60,000 bases of DNA from Symbiodinium natans (GCA_905221605.1 CAJNDS010002768.1:62501-122500), one strand, 5' to 3'; positions 10,533 through 22,269 are shown, counted from the stretch's first letter. The notes: generated by a model from the sequence alone, not told the origin. Program-made: numbers and translations.

Positions 10533-11216
10533 CTGCAAAAACACACTCTTCGGGGCTTCGGGAATTTCTTGGGGTGCGAGATAGCGTCCGAAACCCGAAG
10601 CTACGCTCCACAGTCTAGGACTCAGAGACCCCGAAAACCCTAGACCCTGAACCAGGCGCAAGCTCGGAAGACTCCAGGCAATAGGGACGTCGATCTTTGA
10701 AGAACAGCGTAGTGACCCACACCCCCCCCCCCCACCCCTGCCCCCCCAACTTATGGTTGAGGGTTTACGGTGTTTCGGGTTTAGGGGTTTAAGGTGTTTA
10801 GGGCTGAACAGTACAATGGGAGTTCCTCCAAAACCCTAAACCCTAAACCCTAAACCCTAAACCCTAAACCCTAAACCCTAAACCCTAAACCCTAAACCCT
10901 AAACCCTAAACCCTAAACCCTGCTAAAAATCTGAGTTGCAGATGCAGGTCACCCAGGTCCCAGAGTAGTCAATAGAAACGTCTTAGGACCGACACAAAGG
11001 GTGTAGGGTTTAGGGTTTAGGGTTACAGTTCCCTTTTGTGTTGTAAAGGGTTTATAAGTGAAACGGTGGAATACAGGCCCACCCTAACCCTCAATAACTG
11101 AAGAAAGACTCCTGGACGCAAGAATAACGTAAAAAGGGTACCCTTTTTGGGTTGAAGAGGCTTAGAAGGGAGCCTCAAAATCCTAAATCAAGGAAATATT
11201 TAGGGGGCCTACTCAC

Positions 11217-13002
11217 GTCTTGAGTCCCAGTCACAAGACTCGTGACCTTGTGCGTCAAGCGAGCCTGAAGCGCCTTGAAGTCCTTGCGTCGTGGACAGAA
11301 CCAGGCTGAGGGTAGTTGTCGGGTCGGCTGAACCCTAAACCCTAAACCCTAAACCCTAAACCCCCAACCCCAAACCCTAAACCCCCCAAACCCCTGGGGT
11401 TTTAAGGGTTTAAGGTTCAGGGTTTGGCTCCGGGCGGACTTGCTGGGATCCACAGTCGAAGAACCGCTTCCCTCGTGCAGCATTGTAGTTTTCAATGCAC
11501 ATCCCAAGAACCTCAGAGGAGGCCAAAAAGGGGCCCGAACCCTCTAAACCATGTACCGTAAACCCTAGAAAACCCTACAGCCTAAACCACTTGGGTGCGT
11601 CGTGAGTCATTGGAAGCGACTGTGGGCTCTCCTCGACCCTTCGTGAAGAGACATCGCCTCAGCCCCACCCCCGTCCTCAAAAACCCGAGTTCAGTTTGGG
11701 GGTGTGCCCCAAGATTCGACCTGGGGCTTGGCCGCCTGAGACGGCGCAGGGTGGGAGGAAAGTGCTCGATGGCCCTCAGAAATTGGGCCTCTGAGGAGGC
11801 TTTCGAAGCTATTTCGGCGTCCGCCTCATCTTCACAGCTTCAGCTCCTTATCCCAGCAAACCCTATTTAAACCCTAAACCCTAAAACTGATAAACCCTAA
11901 ACCCTAAACCCTAAACCCTAGACCCTAAATCCTAAACCCCTAAACCCTAACCCTAAACCCTAAACCCTAAACCCTAAACCCTAAACCCTAAACCCTAAAC
12001 CCCAAACCCCAAACCAGCAAGCTCCTGCACATCGAGGTCTGTTTCGTACAAGTCCGGCATGCTCTTCACTCGGGGCATGCTGACCGGCGCCTCCTCTGCG
12101 GACAGGCGGGGCTTTGACTTATTTAGGGTTTAGGGTTTAGGGTTTAGGGTTTAGAGTTCAGGGTTCAGGGTTGAGGGTTGAGGGTTTAGGGTTTAGGGTT
12201 TAGGAGGGACGAGCTGCTATCTATGAGAAGGAGAGACCCCAAACCTACAAACCCTAAACGCAAGTCAACCGACGCGAGGGCCGCTGGTTCTATGCATCTG
12301 TATGCTTTATCGCAGATATATTCCGATTGCTGAAAGAAATTCTTGGACCCCCATCCCAAAGTACAAGCCGATCATGGGGAGGCCTCGAAACTCACAAAGG
12401 TCTTGCTGTACACCAGCACCATGCTCGCTGGCTCCATGACCGCATCGGTTGAGAGAATTGTTGGGTCGTCGACCTGCTGGGGGGCAAGCATGCCTCAGAA
12501 CGCTTGCAAGGGCTACCATGAGCATGCCAACACCAAGAACGTACGTGTCGAATCGCCTATACAGGACCCTAATGCCAAAACCGGACAGTTGCACCCTAAA
12601 CCCTAAACCCTAAACCCGAAACCCTAAACCCTAAACCCTAAACCGAGCTTCACAAACTGCCAAAAGACTAGAGGTCTCTACCAGCGAAATCCAACCAAAG
12701 CAGTACGAGGTCCTAACCCACTTGGAGGGATCTGAGTGCTCAAATAGGGGTCTCTGAAAATAGGGGGTACCTTATTGAGGTCCGTATTACAAGGGAATCC
12801 TACTATTTGCAGGTCTATCTTATGGGTCCCCTATTTTTCGTAAACCCCTAAACCCCTAAACCCCTAAACCCTAAACCCTAAACCCTAAACCTAAACCCTA
12901 AACCCTAAACCCTCTGAGTGGTGTTCATGCAGCCTCGGCCAGTGGCGTGGCTGCAGCGTCCGCACCTGCGGCCGCAGCCGTGTGCTGCAAATCGTCGTCA
13001 GC
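11217..13002 (-). CDS. Gene family copy 3, five exons
   Basis: Exons in transcript order: 13002-12934 (ends GADAAATPLAE; acceptor GACAG|G, apparent GC donor); 12473 to about 12378 (VDDPTILSTDAVMEPASM ... SKTFVSFEAS); 12095-12015 (APVSMPRVKSMPDLYETDL; donor GTTTGG at the array edge); a long open stretch about 11846-11582 (DEADAEIASKASSEAQFL); 11305-11217 (WFRPRRKDFKALQARLTH; donor GTGAGT). Copy 4 conserves three of these with silent differences. The KTFVSxEAS and RVKSMPD motifs recall N-terminal motifs I associate with many dinoflagellate proteins (recollection, not checked). Function unknown. Confidence 0.6.
12757..12842. mobile_element. Foldback element, family D
   Basis: Left end GAAAATAGGGGGTACC, right end GGGTCCCCTATTTTTCG, an inverted pair. 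Similar copies near 24021, 25472, 54107 and 55490. Confidence 0.65.
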
Positions 13003-13678
13003 CTGTCGACTCTAGGGTTTAGGGTTTAGCGGTTTACCCCCAAAGAGATCAGAGTCAGGTTTTCAGCTTTATCTACTACTGCTTAAGAACCCCCCCCCCC
13101 CAACGAATAGAAGAAGTTCTTCCTGATTTGGGATTAGTGCCTTGTTTTTTTTTTTTTTTTTTTTTGGGGGGGGGGGGCTTTAAAAATATTAGTTAATTAG
13201 GGTTGAACTCGAGCCCCAGATGGAAGCACAGTCTTGGAGCTTTCGCCCTGACGTGCCAGCACATATCCTTTGGTCTTTCATTGGGGCCCTGGGCTGCACT
13301 GCAGCTGGGGCCGATGTGACGGTTTAGGGTTTAGGGTTTAGGGTTTAGGGTTTAGGGTTTAGGGTTTAAGCCCTCCCCCCCTCCCTGGTATGCCCCCCCC
13401 ACCCCTCATGGTAGAGCACCGACACCCCCATGGTGTCCACATCCCTTCAACCAGGTTTTTCGTTAGATTTCAGCCCAAGTTTTTGGTGAGATTTCAATCC
13501 CCGCCCCCGCCTGTGATACCATTAGATGCTTGCCTGTCGGGTACACCATGCTCGGCACCACGAGGGGTTTAGGGTTTAGGGGCGGGGAGCACGGATTGAC
13601 ATCTGACAAAGGGGCATGTTCCGCGCCACGCAGTGGCGGGGAAGAGGAAGGAAGGTTTGGGGGGGATGCCATGGGGGG

Positions 13679-13703
13679 CGGGGGGGGGGGGGGGGGGGGC
13701 GGG
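13679..13703 (+). repeat. Poly-G tract
   Basis: About 25 bases, nearly all G, immediately beside the donor of the 13714-13802 exon; likely intronic. Confidence 0.9.
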
Positions 13704-13713
13704 GCCTACTTAC

Positions 13714-15000
13714 GCCTTGAGTCCCAGTCACAAGACTCGTGACCTTGTGCGTCAAGCGTGCCTGAAGCGCCTTGAAGTCCTTGCGTCGTGGACGGAACCA
13801 GGCTGAGGGTAGTGTTCTGCCATGTAGGGTGTAGGGTTCATCAGGGTTGCAAAAGGCTTAAGGCCTTAAGGGGTTTTCAGGGCTTTTTATGGAGTTTAGG
13901 GGGTTTGTAGGGTCTCTCGGGTTCGGGACATCAGTTTACAGCGTGTTCTAGCATACGCCATGGACTACACAACCTGATACGAGCTTGCACGGCATCTACA
14001 CCAAACCCCAGACCCCAAACCATAAACCCCAAACACCAAACCCTAAACCCTAAACCCTAAACCCCAACCCTACAGCCGGCTCCTGCACGTCGAGATCCGT
14101 TTCATACAAGTCTGGCATGCTCTTTACCCGGGGCATGCTGACGGGCGTCTCCTCTGCGGACAGGCGGGGCTTTGACTTATGTAGGGTTTAGGGTTTAGGG
14201 TTGGGACTTTAGGCGGGGCCCTTGGGGACTCAATGAACGCCTAAAACGTTTTTGTGTTTTTTTTGGGGGGGAACGTTTTTTTCCTGCAGCAGTGCAACTC
14301 CTCCCACGCGGTTGTCGAAAAAAATCGAAACCCCAAACAGCTTGGCAAACTGACATCGCGTGTCCACCCTAAACCCTAAACCCTAAACCCTAAACCCTAA
14401 ACCCTAAACCCTAAACCCTAAACCCTAAACCCTAAACCCTAAACCCTAAACCCTAAACCCTCTGCTTCTGGACTCGTGCAGCTTCCTTCCTCCGAGGTTG
14501 ATTCTTGAAGATGTATCTGATAGGGTTTAGGGTTTAGGGTTTGGGGTTTAGGGTTTAGGGTTTGGGGTTTAGGGTTTAGGGTTTAGGGTTAGGGTTTGCA
14601 AGTCAACCGAGCGTGCTTCATTTGCTTTGCACTGTGTATCCCGTGGCGTTCGACCGCGCCTACCTAACCCTCAACCCTCAACCCCCCAACCCCCTAAACC
14701 CTGAACCCTGAACCGTCAGCCCTGAACCCCAACTAAACCCCAAACGCAAAAAACCCAAACGCTCGACCGAATGGGTCTATGCACTCGTAGAGTTACTTAT
14801 AGACCGAGTAAGTGCCTTCACCGCAGCTACAGTCGGGTCCCGAAAAAGAGATCCCCAACTTAAGACAGATCCCAAACCCTAAGCCCTAAGCCCTAAGCCC
14901 TCAACCCTCAACCCTCAACCCTAAACCCTAAACCCTAAACCCCAAACCCATGACGCCTCCAGGCTCACAAAGGTCTTGCGGATCACCATTGGCATGCCCA
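13714..15000 (-). CDS. Gene family copy 4, partial
   Basis: Exons: about 15000-14948 (MPMVIRKTFVSLEAS), 14153-14074 (TPVSMPRVKSMPDLYETD) and 13802-13714 (89 bp, the same length as the copy 3 exon, with three base changes). The order matches copy 3, but intron lengths differ greatly (about 800 and 270 bp against about 280 and 710 bp) because array content differs. Donors are GTTTGG, GTAGGG and GTAAGT. The first exon and the acidic fourth exon of copy 3 were not found, so it may be incomplete. Confidence 0.6.
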
Positions 15001-15571
15001 AAGGTTGGTGCAAAAAGCCGCAAAAGGTGGGGAAATTGCGATGCTAGACAGCTAAATTTCCGTGCAAGTGCACAGCCTGAGCCAGAAGGCGGTTGTTTTT
15101 TTTGTCTTTTGGGTATCCAAGCCAGCCTAGACCCTATGAACTTTGAACCCTAAGCCCTAAGCCCTAAGCCCTAAACCCTAAACTTTGGGCCCTGAACCCA
15201 AAACCTTCATCCCCGAAACATTGAGTCCTTAACGGATAGAATCCCCTTAAAGGAACCCCCAAAATGTACCCCTGCATTTTCGGAAACCCCCACATGCAAG
15301 AGGCTTTGATGCAAAGCGTTTTGGTGCCAGTGGGCCTTGGTATTTTTGCGTTTAGGGGTTGAGGGTTTAGGATTACGGGTAACTCTCAGACCCGAATCTC
15401 CCTCTGACCCCTAAAACCCAAAAACTAAACCCGAAACCCTAAACCCTGAACCCTAATACTGAAAGCTCGGTTTGGGTGTAGGGCTGCGGGCTTAGCGTTG
15501 AAGTCTAGGGTTTCGACTACGTAAGGGTTAGGCCTTAAACCGGGCTTAGGGAGGATTAGGGTCTGGGATTG

Positions 15572-15680
15572 GAATGTTCCCCGCTATACTAACAGTCCTT
15601 AATCGGAGATTCTAGTACCCGGTACCCCCTATCATAATCCCGATTAAGGACTGTTGGTATAAAAGGGAGAACATCCCAGG
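15572..15680. mobile_element. Foldback element, family B
   Basis: Ends are inverted: ATGTTCCCCGCTATACTAAC at the left and its approximate complement ending AGAACATCCCA at the right, with AACAGTCCTTAATCGG mirrored inside. Related copies at 21960 (cut by an array), 25974 and 36276. Confidence 0.75.
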
Positions 15681-15954
15681 TGTGGGATTTTATGTTATGT
15701 GCTTTATCGCTTCGGTGGTGCAGGGCTTGCAGTTTATGTCTAGGGCTTCTTTGCGACGCGTCTCAGAATCTGAACGGCCAGCGCCCTTCAAACTACACCA
15801 AAGCCCTGTTTTGTTCGTCGTTTAGGGTTTAGGGTTTAGGGTTTAGGATTTAGGGTTTAGGGTTTAGGGTGTCCACGATGCGTCCTCCACTCTTCCCTCC
15901 CAGCCTTCTCCGAACACCTTCACATAACCCCACAGGACTAGACGCAATAAACCC

Positions 15955-16062
15955 AACCTACCTCTGGAGTAGACCCAGAAAAGAAAAGTATATACTTTTT
16001 AGGTATAAGTAGCTATAATGGGAACACAAAACCAAAAAGAGTATTCAAAGTATAGTAATCCA
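15955..16062. mobile_element. Foldback element, family F
   Basis: TCTGGAGTAGACCC and GAAAAGTATATACTTTTTAG at the left match the start of the 19.69-kb element. The right end carries AAGTATAGTAATCC. No coding sequence. Confidence 0.5.
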
Positions 16063-16462
16063 AAGCTCAGCCAAAAATCCGAACCAAAACCCTGGTTTGT
16101 TCGTCCTTTAGCTGGCCTCTGAAAACCGACGGCTATAGATCAAACACGAATCCCTGAACCCTGAGACCAGAGCCGGAAACTAACACAAGCCCTGAACCCT
16201 ACACTACTGCTACCCAAAGCCCTAAACCCCTGTACCAGCGAACTGCGATAAACCCGGAACCCTAATCTCATGAGGCCGAAGCCCCTACACGCAGAACCTC
16301 TGAAATCATACCCCTTGGCCCTGTTCAGTGTGGGGAGGCTTAGGGTGTAGCGGCTTCGGGTTCGTAAACTCTGAAACTCTGAAGCCTGAACCCCCTCCTA
16401 AACGTCCAAAATGCCCTAAACCCCAAACCCTAAACCCTAAACCCTAAACCCTAAACCCTGAC

Positions 16463-16528
16463 CTCCATGTGCCTTCGCCTGATCCAATGCCACCTCCATA
16501 CTCGGTGCCCGACTTTGGTCATCCTCCA
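16463..16528 (-). CDS. Candidate internal exon
   Basis: 66 bp with acceptor TTCCTTAATCGCAACCCAG|T and donor GAG|GTCAGG. Reads EDDQSRAPSMEVALDQAK, acidic and helical. The plus strand is proline-rich (DPMPPPYSVPDFG) but lacks splice signals. Protein unknown. Confidence 0.5.
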
Positions 16529-16557
16529 CTGGGTTGCGATTAAGGAACTAGGGTTTA

Positions 16558-16676
16558 GCCTGCTAGCCCAGTAACCATACCGTAACAAGGGTACCCATTG
16601 GGCTGGTTACTTCTACATGGAAGCCCAGAGCCTAACAAGGGCAAAAGGGTACCACTCAGCTAACAAGTCAGGGTTG
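16558..16676. mobile_element. Foldback element, family C
   Basis: Starts GCTAGCCCAGTAACC and ends GGTTGGGCTAGC (inverted). It includes a second internal copy of the AACAAGGG...GGTACC core. Related to the two introns of the 57-kb gene. Confidence 0.65.
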
Positions 16677-17287
16677 GGCTAGCATAATGCGCTTAGGGTT
16701 TAGGGTTTAGGAGTTCCTATAAAGAGGGTCACACACTTCTTTCCAAACTGTTTTGTTAAGGAACCATGAACTCCAAGATGGGTGCAATGGGAGAGGCTGA
16801 AATCGCAACCTTGTGGTCCATGGGCTTATAGATACAAGGGCAAAGGGATTAGGGCTGTTCGGCCGGCTTACCATGAGGCTTTCAACCCTAAACCCTAAAC
16901 CCCAAACCCTAGAATACTGAGTTTGAGGGCACCTTTCGAGCCACGAGAACATGTGCCGGTGTCCCAGGAACTCTCAAGGGGCTTCGAAATCGCCTTACTG
17001 TGAGATGTAGGGTTCGGGCTTTGGCGTTGAGGGTGTGGGGTCTCCGGGCTAAGGTTCAGGCTTCAAAGCAGGATGGATGAAGGGTTTGAGGGCCAGGTTT
17101 AATTAGAGATGACATCCTAAACCCCAAAAACCCTGAACCCCCTAAATCTCAAACCCTAAAACCCTGCTTGAAACCCTAGCGGGCTGAAGGCTTTAGCAAC
17201 TTTTGTGTGCCCTAAACCCTAAACCCTAAACCCTAAACCCTATACCCTAAACCCTAAACCCTAAACCCTAAACCCTAAACCCTAAAC

Positions 17288-17335
17288 CCTCGGGTGCACC
17301 TGCAAGTTCTTCCAGGCATCGGCCTGACTTGAGGT
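17288..17335 (-). CDS. Candidate internal exon
   Basis: 48 bp, acceptor CATCACAG|A, donor G|GTTTAG, phase 0: SSQADAWKNLQVHPR, with 13 of 16 codons ending in G/C. Similar to KNVQAHP in the last exon of the 57-kb gene, both in DNA and in protein. Confidence 0.5.
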
Positions 17336-17746
17336 CTGTGATGAGGTTTAGGGTTTGGGGTTTAGGGTTTAGGGTTTAGGGTGTAGGCTAAACTTAAACC
17401 AGCAGGTATTTGGGGGGTTTGGGAGTTAGGGTTGCAGGGCTTAGGGTTCGGGTTGTCGGGTTTTTAGGGTTGAGGGGTTGTAGTGTTGTATGGGTTTAGG
17501 GCTTCTTGGGGAAGACTTGAACCCAGAACTCGAGGTTCTAAACCTAGACCCCGGACCACCATAAACCCAAACCCTATAACCCCTAGAAACTCAACCTTGA
17601 TCAGGGTTAAGGCTCACAGAATAAAGCTAAGCCCTAACCCTAAACCCTAAACCCCAAATAGTGGGGTAGAGGCCCTGGGCATCGGGAGTTTTAGGCTGAG
17701 GGGCTATTGGGTTCGAGGTAGTCCCGCAACGCGCCCCAAACATACT

Positions 17747-17907
17747 TGGAGGTTCAGGGTACTTATAACCAGATTATAAGTTAGGGTTTGGGCTACTTAT
17801 AACCGAATTATAAGTGCACATATAACCTGCTTATAAGCCCCTTAAGTATCCTAATAGAGTGATAATTGGTTTGTAAGTACAGATAAAATTGGGTAAGTAA
17901 GTACCAT
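17747..17907. mobile_element. Foldback element, family E
   Basis: Left end CTTGGAGGTTCAGGGTACTT, right end AAGTACCATGAACCTCCAAG, inverted. The interior carries several ACTTATAACC/TTATAAGT palindromes. A shorter relative lies at 43850-43903. Confidence 0.75.
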
Positions 17908-18017
17908 GAACCTCCAAGTCAAGCACACATTCCCATTCCCAAGAAGGCTTGTTTCACAGCCCCAAATGCAGGCCCTGTGCTTAAACCCTTAAGCCAAACC
18001 CTCAACCCTAAGCCCTA

Positions 18018-18117
18018 GAAGTAGTCGTAGTAGTCGTCGTCGTAGTAGCATAGTAGCAGTAGCAGTAGCAGTAGCAGTAGCAGTAGCAGTAGCAGTAGCA
18101 GTAGCAGTAGCAGTAGC

Positions 18118-18176
<59 letters not shown>

Positions 18177-18222
18177 CAGTAGTAGCAGTAGCAGCAGCAG
18201 TAGCAGTAGCAGTAGCAGTAGC

Positions 18223-18261
<39 letters not shown>

Positions 18262-18331
18262 CGTCGTCGTAGTAGTCGTAGTAGTCGTAGTAGTCGTAGT
18301 AGTCGTAGTAGTCGTAGTAGTCGTAGTAGTC

Positions 18332-18373
<42 letters not shown>
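18018..18373 (+). repeat. AGT/AGC/CGT trinucleotide microsatellite
   Basis: About 355 bp of AGT units with blocks of AGC-AGT alternation and AGT-AGT-CGT. All minus frames are open only because the repeat has no stop (poly-Thr, Tyr or Leu). A small related tract lies at 18914-18967. Confidence 0.97.
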
Positions 18374-18387
18374 TGGTGCAAAGCTGC

Positions 18388-18600
18388 GGTTTGCCCGCGC
18401 TCTTTTTCTGGAGGTACACAAAACAAGTGCAAGCGCGATGTTTCCGCAGATGGGACGTTCGCAAACATTGTCTGTTTTCACCTTCTTTTTTCATAAACGA
18501 CCACCTCTGCGGTCTTCGCTGGGTTCCGGAATTTTGGAAGGGGGCCGGGTTGCCCGCGCTCTTTGTCTGCAGGTGCGCAGGCGCGATGTTTCTGGCGTCC
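18388..18600. repeat. Direct duplication of about 55 bp
   Basis: TTGCCCGCGCTCTTT followed by CTGGAGGT and CGCGATGTTTC at 18391-18445 recurs at 18548-18593. The 100 bp between contains no supported exon. Confidence 0.55.
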
Positions 18601-19593
18601 TAAACACTAAGCCCAAATACCCTGAACCCTAAACCCAAAACTTAAACCTCAACCCCAAAAAACCCTAACCCCTAAACCCTAAACCCTGGAGTGATCCCAG
18701 AGGGGGTCAGCTCGGTGGCAAAAACAAGCCCTAAACCCTAAACCCTAAACCCTAAACCCTAAACCCTAAACTCTAAACCCTAAACCCTACACCCTAACCC
18801 CTAAACCCTAAACCCTAAACCTAAACCCTAAACCCCCCTAAACCCAAAACCCAAGACCCAAAACCCTAAACCCTAAACCCTAAACCCTAAACCCTATGCT
18901 GGACTTTGGCGCGTAGTAGCAGTAGTAGTAGTAATAGTAGTAGCAGTAGTAGTAGTCGTGGTAGCAGTTGAAACCTAAGGGCGTAGCAACTCGCTGCTTC
19001 GTCTTCTGTCTTCTGCAGAGTGAATAGTGCTTGCCGCACTCCCAGGCGATGCCGATTTTTCTGCAAAACCTGCGGAACTTGGGGAAGCACTGTGTGTGCG
19101 TGTTCGAACCATTCGCCTGCAGGATACTTGTATGGTTCTTTCGGTTGAATTTAGGGCAACTACGTTACTGAAGTCAGCAATGTGTTGTAGGACTCAGATT
19201 TCGTGGAGTATGAAAAGCCCTTCAACAAGACACACTTTTTACTTCCGATGATGAGCCCCACCCTAAACCCCTATATAAACCCTAAACCCTGAACGTTGGC
19301 TCGACGTAGATGGAACCGGAATGTCCGGAGTCGATCAGGGCTTCTTTTCATGTCTGCATGGAATCCTAGAAGGCCTAGGTGAACTCTGGGGTAGTATCTC
19401 TAAGACACCTCATGTACACAGCGCGAGCGAAGGTTGGAGCGCAAACAAAAAGATAGCTAAGCCTGTAAAGTACACGTGATGCATGGAGAGCGCCCTAAAC
19501 CCTAAACCCTAAACCCTAAACCCTAAACCCTAAACCCTAAACCCTAAACCCTAAACCCTCGACCCTAACCCTAAACCCTAAACCCGTAGAGAT

Positions 19594-19945
19594 AGGCGTG
19601 CCAAGGCCGTGGACCCCGTGTCCTTGCAATTACATCACCTGAAGCAACTTGAGGAACAAATGAAACTTCCTGTCCCTACTTTGGAGTAACACCCTGGAAA
19701 GAAAGTATATATGCTTTAGGTACTAAGTAGCTATGATAGGAAAGAAAGTACATATGCTTTAGGTACTAAGTAGCTATGAGAGGAACCCAGAACCAAAAAA
19801 CAAACACATTAAAGTATACTCCCAGACCCCAGCTGTGCCTCCTTCGCTTGGTAGAGGTCCGCGTCCGAAAGCCTTTGGAATGTCAGTGAACCCCATCAAC
19901 CCTCAATCTCGGAAGTGTGATTTGCGGACAACAAAACTTGCTTGG
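19594..19945 (+). CDS. Candidate two-exon segment with an introner
   Basis: Exon 1 about 19594-19678 reads AKAVDPVSLQLHHLKQLEEQ, coiled-coil-like, after an AG|G acceptor. A family F element follows. The frame reopens after ATACTCCCAG| at about 19829 (PAVPPSLGRGPRPKAFG ... PQSRKCDLRTTKLAW). A GA-AG splice joins them in phase 0. A minus alternative near 19610-19570 (DTGSTALARLSLR) exists. Protein unknown. Confidence 0.4.
19679..19828. mobile_element. Foldback element, family F, with internal duplication
   Basis: Contains the 47-bp unit GAAAGAAAGTATATATGC...CTATGA twice in tandem, then AACCAAAAAACA and an end TTAAAGTATACTCCCAG. Probably the intron of the flanking plus-strand exons. Confidence 0.5.
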
Positions 19946-20316
19946 GGCGGGCACCCTAAGCTCTATTAACCCTATAAACCCTAAACCCTAAGGCACAACT
20001 TTGGTGACAAATGGTGCCTTATAGGGTACTCTCTGATGGCAGAGGTCCCCATCTTCATAACGCTACGTGCACAGTCCTTGCAGTTCGGTCAGTATAGTGC
20101 GTCTTCGCGCCGCACTGAAGGAGTAGACGTTCGCCCAGTCTGCTTGTGAAACGTGAGTCTTCGCGGAAAACCCTCAGACGCTTCAAGGCTTCCCCATACA
20201 GAGGTGGACGTGCTCATGCTTACAAGACCAGGCAATTTGTTACCCTACCCTAAACCCTAAACCCTAGACCCTAAACCCTAAACCCTAAACCCTAAACCCT
20301 AAACCCTAAACCGGCG

Positions 20317-20391
20317 TTGCAGCCTCCTCCACCATTGGTAACGGAACGCACAGAGCGCCCAACCCTACACAGCCTGAAAATCGCGCAAGCC
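20317..20391 (+). CDS. Candidate terminal exon
   Basis: After GGCGTTGCAG the plus frame reads PPPPLVTERTERPTLHSL ... IAQAL then TAG. May be the C-terminus of the gene begun at 19.6 kb; an exon at about 20079 (FGQYSASSRRTE after CCTTGCAG) could lie between. Confidence 0.35.
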
Positions 20392-20736
20392 CTGTAGTTT
20401 GTCAGCTTAACCTAGAAACACTAAACGCCCTAAACCTTACCTGAACACCCAAAATATGTGAGATAATGGCCTTTTTCTTGTGGTGTTCGAGATATTTTTT
20501 GCGTACTTTGGGGGGGGTGCATGTAAAGCCTACCCCCCCTCAATGTCGGTGCTACGGCAGACAGCGCAACTGCTGCAAAATCTTTGCGCCGGCCAGGGAC
20601 GGGCGGCCTCCGGGCCGATTTTGTTGTTGCTTACGGCTTTAGGGTTGAGGGAATTATGTGTTTGGGCTTAGGGTTTAGGGTTTAGGGTTTAGGGTTTAGG
20701 GTTTAGGGTTTAGGGTTTAGGGTTTAGGGTTTAGGG

Positions 20737-20793
20737 TTTCGGGTTTCGGGTTTCGGGTTTCGGGTTTCGGGTTTCGGGTTTCGGGTTTCGGGT
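20737..20793 (+). repeat. Homogenised TTTCGGG array
   Basis: Eight consecutive TTTCGGG units follow directly on a TTTAGGG array: one mutated unit has been amplified. Confidence 0.95.
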
Positions 20794-21210
20794 AAAGGGT
20801 TTAGGTTTAGGGTTTAGGGTTTCGGGTTTAACGTCAAGCGTCATTGTCTTTCGACCCAATTTCACGACCGAGGTGCCCGCACAGGCACACACACATATGT
20901 ACCCATATGCATGCACGCAGCTATGTACGCAGTGTTGTGTTTCATCAACTACACGGACACGTTCAATAGCATGCCAATGCCGCATTTCCACTGTCCTATC
21001 GAACTCATGTCATGGGCAGGCAGGCAGGCATTCGGGTTTAGGTTTAGGGTTTAGGATTTAGGGCTTAGGGTTTAGGGTTTAGGGTTCGCTTGCACTTACA
21101 AATCATTTCAAAGGATGCGTGCCGCACTGCCTCGAGGCAACTCTTCCCTGACTAGCAACTGGGTTTAGGGTTTAGGGTTTAGGGAAAGTTTAGGGTTTAG
21201 TGTTTAGGGC

Positions 21211-21412
21211 TTATAAGGGTCACAAGGGTTCCTGTGATGCTTCCACAAGGCCTTCAGCTTTGCTATGTCGCGAAAATGTCCGATTGTGCTTTCGATCGGT
21301 AGGAACATACATTCTAAGGCCTCCCTTGTGTGCTCTGATGAAAGATTCTGAATTCTGCGGGAAGCTTGGGCTCGTAGGGCCAGCTAAGATCTCAGTTCCT
21401 CCAGTTTGATCT
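21211..21412 (+). CDS. Candidate terminal exon or short ORF
   Basis: Open plus frame of about 65 codons: SCDASTRPSALLCRENVRL ... CGKLGLVGPAKISVPPV then TGA. Ordinary amino-acid composition, no repeat translation. A family A foldback element begins 18 bp downstream. Acceptor unclear; protein unknown. Confidence 0.35.
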
Positions 21413-21429
21413 TTCTTGAGGACATCTTA

Positions 21430-21580
21430 TAGGGTAGTTGCATGTCCCTTGATCTGGAGCCTTAATTGGGGAACCCGTCCATGCCCCTTCTATACCTTAT
21501 AAAACCCGAAGGGCCCGTACTTCAGAACCCTTTAAAGAAGGTAAGGGACCATCATGAGGGACCATCAAACTTCCCTTAGA
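21430..21580. mobile_element. Foldback element, family A
   Basis: Left TAGGGTAGTTGCATGTCCC, right ACCATCAAACTTCCCTTA, interior GGGCCCGTACTTCAGAACCC as in other copies. Confidence 0.7.
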
Positions 21581-22035
21581 TTGGTCCGAACGGCTTATCT
21601 GCCAATTGGGAACCTCGGGAGCAGTACTTGGGACCCAAAACCCTAAACCCTAAACCCCACTGACGTGCTGCGAAGAAGTCCCATGCAGGCCCTCTCCTTC
21701 ATACCCTTACTTCGTACCCTTAAACTGCTTGGCTCTCCCTTGCTTTTGCAGGGAGAGACTCAGGGTTCAGGGTCTAGGGCTTGGGGGGCTGAGGGCCCTA
21801 AACCCTAAACCTCAAGCAATGAATCTAAACCCTATAAACCCTAAACCCCCTTAATGACAAGTTCTGACCTCTTTTCCTAGGGTGTAGGGCGAGAAACTCG
21901 ACCGAGTTACGTCTTCAGGGCTCCGTGCTTTGGATTGTGGGGTTTATACTTACTTATTGGGATGTTCCCCCTTATACTAACAGTCCTTCATAATAGGGAT
22001 TCTGAGAGGATACTTTAATCCAAACCCTAAACCAC

Positions 22036-22120
22036 CCCAAACCGTAAACCGTAAACCGTACACCGTAAAACGTAAACCGTAACCCGTAAACTGTAAACCG
22101 TGAACCCTAAACCCTTAAAC
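22036..22120 (+). repeat. CCGTAAA variant array
   Basis: About nine CCGTAAA units with few errors, flanked by CCCTAAA units. Confidence 0.9.
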
Positions 22121-22177
22121 CGTAAACCCTAAACCCTTAAACCCTAAACCCTAAACCCTAAACCCTAAACCCTAAAC

Positions 22178-22269
22178 CGCAAGGAAGCAGCATGCGCAGC
22201 TTGTGATCTCTTAAGGGCAAAGCTGCACGGAGGCCCCGGCCCCAATTCAAGACCTTCTTGAAGAGCTTC
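22178..22269 (-). CDS. Candidate internal exon
   Basis: The whole island between arrays is open on minus: SRKLFKKVLNWGRGLRAALP ... DHKLRMLLPC, with a GTTTAG donor at the array edge and a CCCAG/CAG acceptor. Plus has KEAACAACDLLRAKL but stops early. Basic protein, unknown. Confidence 0.4.

Noticed and set aside
17989-18494. Three overlapping 157-159 codon ORFs (poly-Thr, Tyr, Leu)
   Set aside because: They are translations of one trinucleotide microsatellite, open in all three frames, with no codon or splice evidence.
20731-20991. ORFs containing NPKPETRNPKP or GFRVWGLGFRV
   Set aside because: These peptides are simply TTTAGGG/TTTGGGG arrays read in frames lacking stops; they recur across the window wherever arrays vary.
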